DNA from: Zelonia costaricensis
Taxonomy: Eukaryota; Euglenozoa; Kinetoplastea; Trypanosomatida; Trypanosomatidae
Length of the DNA: 57,608 bases
Direction: 5' to 3'
NCBI GenBank assembly: GCA_030849075.1
Contig: JASAOO010003416.1
Location: forward strand, 1 to 57,608
This document shows, piece after piece, positions 38,079 through 48,800 of the stretch; within the stretch, counting starts at the first letter, position 1; each line of letters begins with the position of its first letter. The notes below the pieces were generated by a model. The model was not told where the DNA came from, made no database searches, and saw only the letters and a list, made by a program, of their open reading frames with translations. The position numbers and the translations under genes were made by a program.

Positions 38079-41000
38079 ATGCTGTCCATGTTCAAGGACA
38101 AGAAGGGCTTTGCGGTGCTCTTCAACGCCGGCGACGAGGAGCCGCGCATGTCCACTGCCTCTGTGAACGGCACGGTGCCGCCCCGGCGGTCCAGCCCGCT
38201 GCCGATCAGCGCCGCTCGCCCGAGCGGTCGAGGCAGCCTGGCACAGCTGCAGTGCCAGCGGTGCTCAAAGCGTTTCTCCGCACTGGAGGGCGGCGACGGC
38301 GATGACGACGCTGCCGGCGTGTGCGAGTGTCACCGCTGCGGCTACCCGACGTGCCCGCAGTGCCGTGAGTCTGCCCCAGGCACCCCGGCGTGGGTCTGCT
38401 GCGTGTGCAGCGGCTACAAGTCCCTCATGTGGTTGCTAGAGCGCACCCGGGCCGGGCCCATGATTGTCACGAGAATCGTGGAGTACTGCGATCCACGGGG
38501 GCAGCGGCTGATGCGGTCGATGTTCCGCTTCACCCTGCAGCAGTACCACTCCCCGTCCCCGCGCCCCTCCCTCGCTGTGGCCGCCCGCGGCAGTGCTGGG
38601 CGAGCCGGCAGCGGCGCCCCCTCCAACTCGCGGCGCGCCTCGCAGACGCCGCCGGCAGGCGCGGCCTCGTCTAAGCCACGCACGAGCTCGCGGCTGTCCG
38701 GCGAGCGGAGCGGGCCGCGCCTGAGTCAGGTGTCGGCAAGCGCCAGCAATGTTCGCCGGGCTTCACCGTACACGCACCCGAAGCACGCCTCTCTCATGCG
38801 CACCGCGCGAAACTCGAACACCGGCTGCGGTGCCGGGCAGGAGACCGCTGCCGAGGCGGTCGAGGCTGTGGCCACTGCTGCGGCGACGAAGGAGAACTCG
38901 CCGGCCGCGGCACACGTCTTTGCGCGGCCGTCAGAGGTGCTGCGGCGCATGGAGGAGCCGACTGGGGTGGTTGAGTACTCCCCGGAGTCGAAGTGGCGCA
39001 CAGCTGCCGCCGACGAGCGCGACAGCGGCGATGAGGCGGACGAGCCGTCGCCGACGCCGCCGTGCGATGCCGTGCAGCCGGCGCACCTCGCCGAGCGCTG
39101 TGCAGCCGTCGCTGACATCTACTGCGTCAGTGCGTCGGACGTGCTCAGCGGCAACACCGCCACCCCACCAGCCGAGGGGGCGGCGGCGCACTCGCCACTG
39201 GCGCGGCCCAGCGGACGGGCGGCGTTTCAGCGGGAGTCGGTGCCGCCGCCACCGCCGTGCCCGAAAGACAGCGACGTGGTGGTCACGCCCGCCTCTGCGA
39301 CGGTGCGGCGCGGGACGGTGATGACGGCGGCGACGACGTTCCTCTCGGGACAATCCGGCCGCTTCGGTCGCAGTCTCAGCCCCGCCTCCAGCGGCTCCGG
39401 CCGCAGCGCCAGCCCGGCGCCGCGCTTCCCCACGTTCGGCCAGTTCCTTGACGACCACGCCGCCGTGGGGGCCGGGCAGACGCATCTGCCGCGTGAGTCG
39501 GACGTCCTCGTGACGGTTTCGTCGGACTCGGACGATTCGTACAGCGGCGACGGCGTCATCGAACTCTGCGGCGGTGCGGCGCAGCGCGGGGGTGCCGCTG
39601 GCGGGTGCACACCCTGCGGCGCGCAGCCGGTGACGCCCCCCTCCGGCGGCGGCGGCGGCGGCTCGACTGGCCCGCACAGCGCCCACCGCGCGAGCGGTTT
39701 TGGCAACGACTACACGCCAACGCGTATGCTCGACATGTCCAGCGCCCGCAACACGCTGCAGCTGCGCAGCGGCTCCAGCCGCCGCCGCACCACCCACGGC
39801 AGCGTACGCGAGATGCACGCCCCGCAGCTCTACGGGAACAACCACCCCCCCAACGGTGGCAACGCCCGGCGCAGCGGACAGATGCGCGACGGCGCGTACG
39901 CCTTCGACGTGGCCAGCAAGTTCGGCAGCAACGTCGCGATGGCCGACGCGGCGCGGGTGCCGTCGCGCCGCCAGAACGCCCCCCTCGCCACCCGCACCGC
40001 CGGCCGCGCGCTCGGCAGCGACGTACGCCAGCGACTCGTGCGGCAGAACTCGCGCACGACCACCCCGCTGCAGCGAACAGCGTCGCGCACGACCACCCCG
40101 CTGCAGCGAACTGCGTCGCGCACGACCACCCCGCTGCAGCGAACTGCGTCGCGCACGACCACCCCACTGCAGCGAACTGCGTCGCGCACCAACACCCTGC
40201 AGCGCATGCCGTCGCGCAACAACGGACTGGTGCGGACGAACTCGTCGACAGCGCAGCTCACGCGCATGCCATCGTCGCACGGCTACGGAGGGGGCTTCGC
40301 ACGCACACACAGCACCGCGGCACACCCGCTCGTGCTCACGCCGTCGTGGCGGGTGCACCTTGCAGGGCCGCCGTCTGCTCGGGGGCGTCTGCAGCGCACC
40401 GAGTCGGCGAAGCTGACACGCACAAACTCAACGTACGGGCCGCCGCACGGCCCGCAGGCTATGGGACCGGCGGCGCTGGAGCGCACGTACTCGCGCTACG
40501 GGCTGCCGCCGGCTTCCGCCAACGTGTCCCCGTCGAAGCGCCCGCCGCCACTGCCGCCGCAGACTGGCTCGCCGCTGAAGCGCACGGCGTCGCACAACCG
40601 CTTTGGGGTAGGTGCCACGCCGCGTGCGCTCGCACCCTTCGGTCGCACGCAGTCCGCCAACTGCTTCACTCGCTCTGCCACGGCCCACACGGGCTTCACA
40701 CGCACCGCCTCCGCCACCAGGTTGGGCCGCCTCAGCGGCGGCGCTCGCGGCCTCTGCGCGGGTCGCGCGTTCACCCGCACCGCAACTGGCACGAACCTAT
40801 TCGACCGCACACGCGGGCGGAGCTACGGCGCGGGGCAGTACCCATCGACACTGCCACCGCCACCGCCGTGCGCCGCGGCGTGCCCCAGCGGCCGGGGTGC
40901 CGCGTCACCGCGCGGGACGCCGAGCAAGTTCCAGCGGCCGGCCCCGCCGTCGCCACTGCGTCGGGTTCCGTCTTCTTCTCGCTACGCGACGCCGAGGACG

Positions 41001-41672
41001 GCACGTGGCGCGCCAGCCGCGGCCCCGCTCTCCCGCAGCGGCACGGGGACGCGCCAGTTCGAGCGCCAGCCCAGCCGGCCCCTGCGCGAGGCGGCGTCTG
41101 GCTCCTCGGCCGCTGCCGCCGCCGTGGGTCGCCACCGCACCGTTGACCCGGCACCCACGCTGATGGGGGCGGCGCGACGAAAGGGGGCGAGCAGCGCGCT
41201 GCGCCGCACGCCGTCGTCCGCCGGCACGGGCACGACGCCGCGCACGCCGCGGCCGTTTGTCATCTCAAGCGTGTCAACGGCGGCCAACGCGGCGGCCGTC
41301 GCGGGTGCCGGCCTGCACAGCGGCTCGCGGCCGCTTCTCACGTCCTCGGCGAGTAGCCCGAAGCGCAGCACGCGCGGGTCCCTCACGCTGGGCAGCAACG
41401 TGCGCAGCAGCGGCGACACGGGCAGCGGGCTCTACTCGACGCTGAACTCGCGGGGGACGACCGGCAGCACCGACTCCGCGCACCACGCGGCTCCGCAGCC
41501 GCAGCAGCCGCCCCAACACCCCCGCCCAGGCGCTGCGCCTGGCGTGGAGGAGAGGCCGCCGGCGCGTGTGGGGACGCCAACGCGGCGTGTTACGCCTGGC
41601 GCGCGCCCCCGCACCGCGTCGGCGGCCCCGCCCGCGGCCTTCGGCCGCCAAAACAGCCGGCCGTATCTGTAG
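38079..41672 (+). CDS. Large basic repeat protein with N-terminal FYVE-like zinc finger
   Basis: This is a 1197-residue, Arg/Ser/Thr/Pro/Ala-rich protein from ATG 38079. Residues 59-115 carry a cysteine pattern (CQRC, then CECHRCGYPTCPQC, then CCVC) that resembles a FYVE-type zinc finger, though the basic RRHHCR core reads ECHRCG. The rest is mostly disordered. Residues 659-702 are four tandem copies of an 11-residue unit (RTTTPLQRTAS). Degenerate LxRTxS-like units continue to about residue 910 (LQRTES, LTRTNS, LERTYS, LKRTAS, FGRTQS, FTRTAS). These are consensus-like sites for basophilic (AGC/CaMK) kinases and for 14-3-3 proteins. A membrane- or cytoskeleton-associated phospho-scaffold is possible. 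The family was not recognised. Confidence 0.82.
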   Translation: MLSMFKDKKGFAVLFNAGDEEPRMSTASVNGTVPPRRSSPLPISAARPSGRGSLAQLQCQRCSKRFSALEGGDGDDDAAGVCECHRCGYPTCPQCRESAPGTPAWVCCVCSGYKSLMWLLERTRAGPMIVTRIVEYCDPRGQRLMRSMFRFTLQQYHSPSPRPSLAVAARGSAGRAGSGAPSNSRRASQTPPAGAASSKPRTSSRLSGERSGPRLSQVSASASNVRRASPYTHPKHASLMRTARNSNTGCGAGQETAAEAVEAVATAAATKENSPAAAHVFARPSEVLRRMEEPTGVVEYSPESKWRTAAADERDSGDEADEPSPTPPCDAVQPAHLAERCAAVADIYCVSASDVLSGNTATPPAEGAAAHSPLARPSGRAAFQRESVPPPPPCPKDSDVVVTPASATVRRGTVMTAATTFLSGQSGRFGRSLSPASSGSGRSASPAPRFPTFGQFLDDHAAVGAGQTHLPRESDVLVTVSSDSDDSYSGDGVIELCGGAAQRGGAAGGCTPCGAQPVTPPSGGGGGGSTGPHSAHRASGFGNDYTPTRMLDMSSARNTLQLRSGSSRRRTTHGSVREMHAPQLYGNNHPPNGGNARRSGQMRDGAYAFDVASKFGSNVAMADAARVPSRRQNAPLATRTAGRALGSDVRQRLVRQNSRTTTPLQRTASRTTTPLQRTASRTTTPLQRTASRTTTPLQRTASRTNTLQRMPSRNNGLVRTNSSTAQLTRMPSSHGYGGGFARTHSTAAHPLVLTPSWRVHLAGPPSARGRLQRTESAKLTRTNSTYGPPHGPQAMGPAALERTYSRYGLPPASANVSPSKRPPPLPPQTGSPLKRTASHNRFGVGATPRALAPFGRTQSANCFTRSATAHTGFTRTASATRLGRLSGGARGLCAGRAFTRTATGTNLFDRTRGRSYGAGQYPSTLPPPPPCAAACPSGRGAASPRGTPSKFQRPAPPSPLRRVPSSSRYATPRTARGAPAAAPLSRSGTGTRQFERQPSRPLREAASGSSAAAAAVGRHRTVDPAPTLMGAARRKGASSALRRTPSSAGTGTTPRTPRPFVISSVSTAANAAAVAGAGLHSGSRPLLTSSASSPKRSTRGSLTLGSNVRSSGDTGSGLYSTLNSRGTTGSTDSAHHAAPQPQQPPQHPRPGAAPGVEERPPARVGTPTRRVTPGARPRTASAAPPAAFGRQNSRPYL
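40053..40184 (+). repeat. 33-bp tandem repeat inside a coding region, four copies
   Basis: Four near-identical 33-nt units encode RTTTPLQRTAS. Copies differ only by silent or single-base changes (for example aca/act and ccg/cca), which suggests recent duplication. Confidence 0.9.
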
Positions 41673-43193
41673 CACCGGCTAACAGACGAGGTCGGTGGAG
41701 TCTGGTGGGGCTGAGAGCCGGTCTCTAGCGGAGCCGCGCCGCGGTCTCCCGGCTCGACTCGTCGGCGTTCCGGCTCTCCCCCCGCCCCCGCCAACGTCCT
41801 CGTGGCGCTCTCCTGCCGGTTTCGACGTGCTGCTTGTGTGACTGTTGCCCGTGTGGTGCTGTGTCGGGTCGTGTGGTGCGCTTGAAGCCCGCGACTGTCG
41901 ACGCGCCTTGGGAGCGGTCGGCACCCACCGGAGGCCCAGGGACGGTGGCGCGTAGTGTTTCCTTGCTCGCTTCTGATGTTTTCCCTTTCTCGTTTTCCGC
42001 GGCTCGATGCCCCCGCGTGCGTGCGCGCTGTCAGCGCTGCACATTTGCGTTCGCTGCGGCCTGGGGCGTCGGCGAAGGTGCAGGAGCAGCCACCCCACTC
42101 TCCCTCTCTGAGCACGCCCCCCCCCCCCCTCGACAACTGCGGGGAGCGGGGGACCGTTGAACCTGGGCTTTTCCTTCTCCACCGCTGTATTTGCAAAGGA
42201 GCCTGTACTGAACCGTAGAAATCTCCCGCCTTCTCCCAGTTCCTCTTCTCGCTTCTCGCGTCTCGCTTCGAGAGCTTCTCTGGCGTGCGTCCCGTTGGTG
42301 ACGCTCCGTTGTTGTAGTCGGCTTCTCCCGTGTGCCCTCCTGCAGCCTCCACTGGGCGTTAGAGTTGCCCTTGACCGAGGCTGGGGCGAAGGTGACTTGT
42401 AGTACACCGATGGGCATTGCCTCGCGCGCTCTGCTACACGCACTGCAGCTCGTGTCCATGCTTTCTGTGCATCTTTTCCCTCCCTCTCTCCCCCTCTGAT
42501 GCCAGCGAGGGTGGGCATGCGTGGGTTTGGTTGCCTGAAGGTTGCCTCGTGGGCGTTGACGTGGCCCTCTTTGCCGAGGTGCCCCTTCCTGTTTAGGTCT
42601 GGGGCGCGTGTGACCGCGTTAGAAACCGTAAAGTGCTACCGACGAGCGGTGGCGGAGAGAAGCCGCACACCGCCAGCACTGCCACCAAGCGCGTCCGCAG
42701 AGGCGACGAAGAAAGCGAACGCGGTGGCGCTGAGGCTGTCGCACGTGGTGCGGACCGATCGACAGGCAATGCTGCTTGTCCGCCTCCCCGCGGTGACGGA
42801 CCCGATCGCGCGCCACTGCGCGTGCGCCGTGCGTGCGTGTTTTCGCGCGCGCGTGTGTGTGTGTGTGCCGACGCACGCTTCGTTTCAGCTCCGCCGTCCT
42901 CTCGTCTGCTTCGGGCCACCGCTTTGCGAGTTTGATGACCACACCTTCACTGCTTGCCTCGACGCGTTCCCTTTTTCTCGTGCTTTGCGGGACACACAGG
43001 CACTGAAACACACGTACTCACTCGCCTGCGTGCACAGGGCTCTCACCCACGTAGTCTACGCCATCGCAGCTCGGAAAGGCGCTCACAGCTGAGCCGGTCA
43101 CGTCGACGCCCATCTTCGCTTCAAGTAACGGCCGCACACACCGGCATCGCGCGAAGACGCATTTTGAGTCTCTCCCCACTTTCCCGTCTCGCT
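41673..43193 (+). other. Intergenic region (1.5 kb)
   Basis: Mostly T/C-rich UTR-like sequence. A 197-codon frame at 42499-43092 shows coding-like third positions in its middle part but matches nothing I know (see findings). A candidate acceptor AG for the next gene is at 42998-42999. Confidence 0.4.
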
Positions 43194-44960
43194 ATGTTGG
43201 CCAGCGCCGTGTCGGATGTGGGGGTGATCGTTGACGTCGTCATCAACCGCCGCGCCACCGCCGACCTCCTGCACGGCGGGGAGGTGGTGGACGCGGTGGC
43301 CATGGAGGCGTACGAGGGCCCTGAGCAGGAGGTCATTCTTGCCGAGAACGTGACGGGCCCCCGCCTCGACCTCAGCAGCGGCACCGCGGTGTCGACGCGG
43401 ACACTGCAGCACGACGGCTGGCACGAGGCGGACCGCGCGGCGCCTGTGGTCGACGCCCGCCTCTTTTACGTGTGCACCCCGGTCAACGCGCGCCTGACGC
43501 AGCGGCTGTTCCACTACCTGAACGTGCTCCCCTTCGGCCTGCGCAGCCCGTCGGAGGTGTTCGGCGTTGTCGGGCGCCACACGAACCTAGGCCTCGTCGT
43601 CGGGGTCACGGAGGATGGCCAGTACCGCGTCGTGCCGTACTCGCAGCCGCAGCCGCAGCCGCTGCGCCTTGAGCGGGTCCGGTGCGCCCCACACCTCTCG
43701 TACCACGTCGACGACCCCGCCGCAGGCACCGTTGACCCGGCGTGCCTCCTCAGCATCCACCGCGAGAGCCAGAGCCACCGCGTGCGGCAGTCCATCGAAC
43801 GCTTCTTCCTGCGTGCGGCCGCTCGACAGGCTCGCAGCGGGCACCGCGGCAGCGTCCTCAGCAACAGCTCCATGACCGCGTCCATGTCGGTTCTGGCCGC
43901 CTCCGGGCTCGTGCAGTCCCCCCTGCCGCCTGGCATGACCAAGCCGCTCACCCGCCTTCGCCGCCGGGGGTCGCACGCCGCAGCGCTCACCGGTGCACCG
44001 CTGCCGTCGTCCGCCAGCGCACCGCTGCCACCGCCGCTCGCTGCATCGCCCAAGGACGCGTACTCGATGCCGCGGCCGATGCCGGCGGACACCGCTGCGG
44101 CGGGTGCGCCCGCGTCGGGAGTAGGCGCCTACGTCCAAGGTGTGGAGGACAGTCTCACCTCGCCGCACCGCCCGCTGCAGCCAGACGACTCGCGCGAGGT
44201 GCTGTGCGCGCTGAGTGAGTTGCAGCTGCCGCCACCGCTGGCCCTGCACGGCCCGGTGCCACCGCTGCGCGTTGGGGCCCGTGTCGCCGCGCGCCGCTTC
44301 GGGTGTGCGGAGGTGCTGCACATGGGCATCGTCGTCGGCGTCTCGTTCGACGTCGCCTACACGGTGCGCTACGACTCCGATGGCGGCATCAACAAGGGTG
44401 TCCTGCACAGCGACGTGCACGAGCTGACCCGGTCGGACGCGGACGAGGCGCCGCAGCGGCACCGCTCGCGGCGGCAGCTGACGCGGGGGTACGGGATGGA
44501 ACCGTGCACGGTGCGCGACCACGTCGTGGTGGAGGTGGCGCAGCGTCAGCAGCAGGCAGTCGTCATGGCGGCTCTGGGCACCGGGCGCTACCACGTCGCG
44601 GTGGCCGCCGCACCCGTGCCGCTGATTGAGGTGGAGTCGCGGCAGGTGCTGTCGGTTGCCCCCGTGCTGGCCGGTGCCATCTTCGCGCAGCCGCAGCATC
44701 TCGCTCTCTTCCGGCAGCTTGACACCACGAATACGGGCCACATCAGCTGGAAGGACGTGCGGCACCTGGTGCTCTCCTGGGAGGGCTTTGGCAAGCCGCT
44801 TTCCTTCCAGCGCCTTGGCGAGATCCAGCGCGACATGTGCATCCGCAAGCGCAGCGTGGAGCCGCAGCTGCTATCCAAGATCCCGGTGCAGGAGGAGGAG
44901 CAGCAACTCTCCTTCCGCGACTTTGAGTACGTGCTGATGCGTGCTGAGAACCTCCTGTAG
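43194..44960 (+). CDS. Hypothetical protein with Tudor/SH3-like segments and one EF-hand
   Basis: This is a 588-residue protein from ATG 43194. Three segments look like small SH3/Tudor-type barrels: VVGRHTNLGLVVGVTEDGQYRVV near 125-150, VGARVAARRFG followed by GIVVGVSFDVAYTVRYDSDG near 360-400, and VRDHVVVEVAQRQQQAVVMA near 440-470. The middle part (about 200-330) is Ala/Pro/Ser-rich. Near the C-terminus an EF-hand-like loop DTTNTGHISWKD (510-521) follows a helix (ALFRQL). It keeps the Gly and Ile, but positions 3, 5 and 12 are weak, so calcium binding is uncertain. No family was recognised. Confidence 0.83.
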   Translation: MLASAVSDVGVIVDVVINRRATADLLHGGEVVDAVAMEAYEGPEQEVILAENVTGPRLDLSSGTAVSTRTLQHDGWHEADRAAPVVDARLFYVCTPVNARLTQRLFHYLNVLPFGLRSPSEVFGVVGRHTNLGLVVGVTEDGQYRVVPYSQPQPQPLRLERVRCAPHLSYHVDDPAAGTVDPACLLSIHRESQSHRVRQSIERFFLRAAARQARSGHRGSVLSNSSMTASMSVLAASGLVQSPLPPGMTKPLTRLRRRGSHAAALTGAPLPSSASAPLPPPLAASPKDAYSMPRPMPADTAAAGAPASGVGAYVQGVEDSLTSPHRPLQPDDSREVLCALSELQLPPPLALHGPVPPLRVGARVAARRFGCAEVLHMGIVVGVSFDVAYTVRYDSDGGINKGVLHSDVHELTRSDADEAPQRHRSRRQLTRGYGMEPCTVRDHVVVEVAQRQQQAVVMAALGTGRYHVAVAAAPVPLIEVESRQVLSVAPVLAGAIFAQPQHLALFRQLDTTNTGHISWKDVRHLVLSWEGFGKPLSFQRLGEIQRDMCIRKRSVEPQLLSKIPVQEEEQQLSFRDFEYVLMRAENLL

Positions 44961-45835
44961 TGTGTGTGTATGTGTAAAAGACGTGTGTGTGTGAGTGACG
45001 TGTGTACGTGCTTGCTTGATACGGCTTCAGTGAGCGTGCGTGCCGGCACCATTGCGCCGGCAGACGCGCACTGGCGCGCGTGCAGTGCGCCCTAGTGCAG
45101 TCCCCGCTGTGCGCCGCTGTGTCCGAGTGTGCACCCTTCACCGCCTGCCTTCCTGTTCACCGTGTGTCCGCTCTCCTCCTCGTCCGCCGTCTTTCTCATT
45201 CGCCCCCCTGCCTTCTCGATGTACAGCTGCGGTGGGGGGGAGGGGGGCGGGACGACGTATGCAGCGTTCCACTACAGCGGGGACCCGACTCATTTTCGTT
45301 GCGATGCGCAGTCGTGTATCTTTCTGTGTGTGTGTGTCTGGATGGGGTAGGCCAGGGTCCTGCCCCACCAGCCGGGGTCCAGGGATCATGTGAATACCCG
45401 TGCGACGCGTGTTGTGCGGGTCCACTTCTCTCAACGCGCCAAACGAAGCCGCGGTGACGCAGTGGACTCGACTCGCTGCCCACCACAGCGGCAGGTGCAG
45501 CCAGCGACGAAGACGAGCCGCAGGTGGCGAGGGGCACGAGCAGCCGTAGTGCTGCCGCTGCCCCCCCCCCTCCCTCCCCCTCCCCCGCTCCCCTCACAGC
45601 ACTTTCTCATTCGCTTGCAGGCAGCGGGTTTTTCGGACTTTCCTTCGTGCCTCTACAACTCAATCCTGCTACCTTCCTGTGCCTTCTCACACCTTGTTCC
45701 ATTCAAGTCTCCGGTGCCGCCTCCCCGCACAGGAGCACAGACGCAGATACATACCGACACACAAGCGCGCACACGTGCTCGTGTCTCGCACCGGCCGACT
45801 CTGCCGCCCTTCCATATTCGCGGCACCTTACCAAC
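44961..45835 (+). other. Intergenic region
   Basis: TG-rich patches lie directly after the stop codon (44961-45005). A C/T tract at 45556-45597 ends in an acceptor AG. No gene was seen. Confidence 0.6.
45556..45599 (+). promoter_or_regulatory. SL trans-splice acceptor for XPF
   Basis: A poly-C/CT tract (CCCCCCCCCCTCCCTCCCCC and following) ends in CTCACAG, with an AG at 45598-45599. The leader to ATG 45836 is about 237 nt. A second AG follows at about 45619-45620. Confidence 0.6.
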
Positions 45836-48800
45836 ATGCCGACCGCCGGCATCGTCGATGACGAGGGTTCTGTGTCGTCGTTGCCGGTGACATCGGTGCA
45901 CCGCACCTGCGCGGAGTTTATCGGCGATGTGTGCGCACGCGAGATGCCGGACAACCCGAGCGTGCAGCTTTGCGTGCTCAGCGTAGGCTTCGACGTCGAG
46001 GCTGTTGTAGCGCAGCTGCTGCTCCAGCGCGTCGCCACCCAGAACGGGCACCGCCGCGTCTACTGTGTGGTGGTGCCGGATCGCCTGCCGCCCGGCGCCA
46101 TGACGCGCTTCGCCAGCGCCATCGAGCGGCACCTGGCGCTGCATCACGCGAAGGCCGCTGGAACAGGCGCCGCGCCGACGACCGCGCCGCCTGCGAGCCG
46201 TCTGCCGGTGGTGGCGATCGAAGAGGGAACGGGTACGCGGGAGCGCTGCGTTGCCTTCCAACGCGGCGCCGTCGTCGTGCTCACGAGCCGCTCCCTCTGC
46301 GCCGACCTGCTGCACCGGCGTCTCGCGGTGGAGCTCGTGGCTATGGCGGTACTGGCACTGCCGCAGTCGCTGCTCGGAGGTGGGCGCCTGCACGACGCCC
46401 TCGCGCCGCAGACGGCGTTCTGCGCGGAGCTGCTGCTCCGTGGCGGTGGCGCGCCGGCGAGTGGGCAGACGCCGCCGCCGTCGATCGTGCTGGTGTCCGA
46501 TGCGCCGGTGCTCATGCAGAGCCTCGTGCAGCGGCACCACGTGGGAGCTGAGCGCTTCGTGCAGCAGCTGCACGTCGGCGACGTCCAGCTCTTCCCACGC
46601 TTCCGCCTCGACTTTGTGCGCCACTTCGAGGACCTCAGCCGGCGTGGCCGCCGCCCTCTTGCCGTCGACCGCGTTGTCGCACCCGTCGCACCGAGTGTGC
46701 TGGCGCTGGACGGGCTGCTGGGAAAGATTGTGCTCGAGACACTGCAGGAGCTGCAGCGCCTGGAGCACCAGCAGCACCGCCACGCCCAGCGCAGTAGCGG
46801 GGAAGCAGGGGATGTGCCCAAGGGCTGGTCACCCGCGGCGCAGCGGGCTGCGGCGGCCGCGGCAGCAGACGAGGACGCCGGTGCGCTGCGCTTCCTGCCG
46901 CGCGCGCGCCTCTCCGCATCAGCGACGGCGGGTGGCCCCCTCGACGCGGGTGGCCATCGGGCGTCAGGCGAGGCCGCGTCGTACATCCGCCGACCGTGGC
47001 GTGCGACAAGTGAGGTGGACGGCAAAGGCGTTCTCTTCAGCGGCATCAGCGAGGCGGCGGCGCTGTCGGTGGACTTCTCTGACCTCGACGGCGACCTGCG
47101 AGCTGTCGTGCGGCGCCACGAGACGCAGTGGCCGTACCGCCTGCTGACCGAGAGTCTCATCGACGTGCGCCGCCTCCGCCGCGCCACCCGCGGCACGGCC
47201 TTCTCCTTCCTGCTGCAGCTGGAGTCGGTGCTGGAGCGGCGGCTACCGCGGCGCAGCGTGTACGGCACAGGTGCCACCCCGCCCGCCGCACTATGGACGC
47301 TCTCCTCGCACTTCCACGACGTCGTGACGGTCGCAACCCACCGCATCGGCACCGTCGTGTATCGACCCGCCTGTCCCGTCCCTGCCTCCGCCAAGGCGGG
47401 CACAACACCGGGGGGGCCGCAGGCTTGCGGCGACGGCGTTGTGGTTGTGGACAGCGGCAGCGATGGCAGCGACGGCGACGTGGGCGCAGAGGATGACGCG
47501 CCACGTGCCCCACGCGCAGGCGGCGCCGCGCTGGTGCCGCGCCTGACCCCCAATGCGGAGGAGCAGGAGACGGATGTGGAGGTCATGGTGCGGCTGGTGT
47601 CCAGCTGGTGCCGCACCCTGCTCCGCCGTGGCGCACGCGAGACGCTATCGTCGCCAAGCCCAGCAGCAGCCGACACAACTCTCGAGGCGACGCCGGATGC
47701 CAGCTCCGGCGGTGCAGTGGCACATCCGACCTTGCTGCTGCTCGCTATTGGAGGCAGCGCTGTCGTGCGCTACGCCGAGCGGCTGACGCACACGCTGGAG
47801 GCGTACCAGCAGCTCCAGCTGCGCCGCTTCATGCGGATGTACCAGGCCAAGTACGGCGTCGAACTCGCAGAGAGCACCGCCAGCCCCGACGCCGCCAGTG
47901 ACACGATGAATCGTGCCGATGGTGGTGGGGAAGCGGGGCATGGTGGCGAGGAAGTGCAGCTGCTGCAGTCGCTGCTGCTTGCCAGCACCGAGGCCGCCGA
48001 GGACGCCTCAAGCGAGGAGGACGGGGACGGCACGGAGGACGAGGGCGACGGCCGCCCATCCACGGGGCCGCGCGCTGCTGCGACCCCACGCGACGCGACC
48101 GCCGCGCTGTACGGTGACGGCGCCGGCCCTGGAAGCCAGGGCGCTGTCGCGGACATCGGCGCCGGCGCCTTCCACCAGGCCCTCCTCTCCCAACTTGCGC
48201 CGGCGACGGCGACGCCAGCCGACGGTCCCGGCCGCCAGCCCGCCTCTGCGACGGCGGCCGCCGCGGCGCCACCGAGCTCCGTGGCGACGCCGCTGTTGAT
48301 GCTGGAGCGGGTGATGGAGGGCGTCATCACGCTCTGCCCGGACCAACGCGCTGCCGGTAGTGTGCCAGAAGGCGCGGCGGGCGGTCGGCGGGTGCCGCGT
48401 GTGCTGGTGCTCGACGCCACTGCGATGTCTGCGACTGAGCTGACGACGCTGCTGGACGGCTCGCACGCCGCGCTGCGCTTTGATCAGCCCTCGGCCCTCC
48501 CTGCGTCGGCTGCAGCAGAGGGCGTTGTGCAGCTCGGTGGGTCCTGTGCTGGGGCGTGTCTGCGTGTGGAGCGGCTGGTGCTCGCGCGCCAGCAGCTGGC
48601 GCTGCTGCGGCAGCTCGAGATGGCGCAAGACGCGCTGCCAGCGGAGCGTCTCGCTGCACTCAAGGTGCAGCTCATCACAACAAGCCTGGCGGAGGTGGAC
48701 TTCAAGAAGGCGGTGCAGTCGGAACAGCAGGCCTTCGAGAGCCTGGCACACACGAAGGCGACGCTGACCGGCACGCTGCTCGTGGACCAGACCTCGCTGC

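Noticed and set aside
40053..40184. CRISPR-like spacing of repeats
   Set aside because: The units are directly adjacent, in frame and coding, and the sequence is nuclear eukaryotic DNA.
38931..40358. 475-codon antisense frame within the repeat-protein gene
   Set aside because: The composition is Arg/Ala/Gly/Val-rich as expected from the complement of biased codons, and its internal repeats are just the 33-bp sense repeat read backward.
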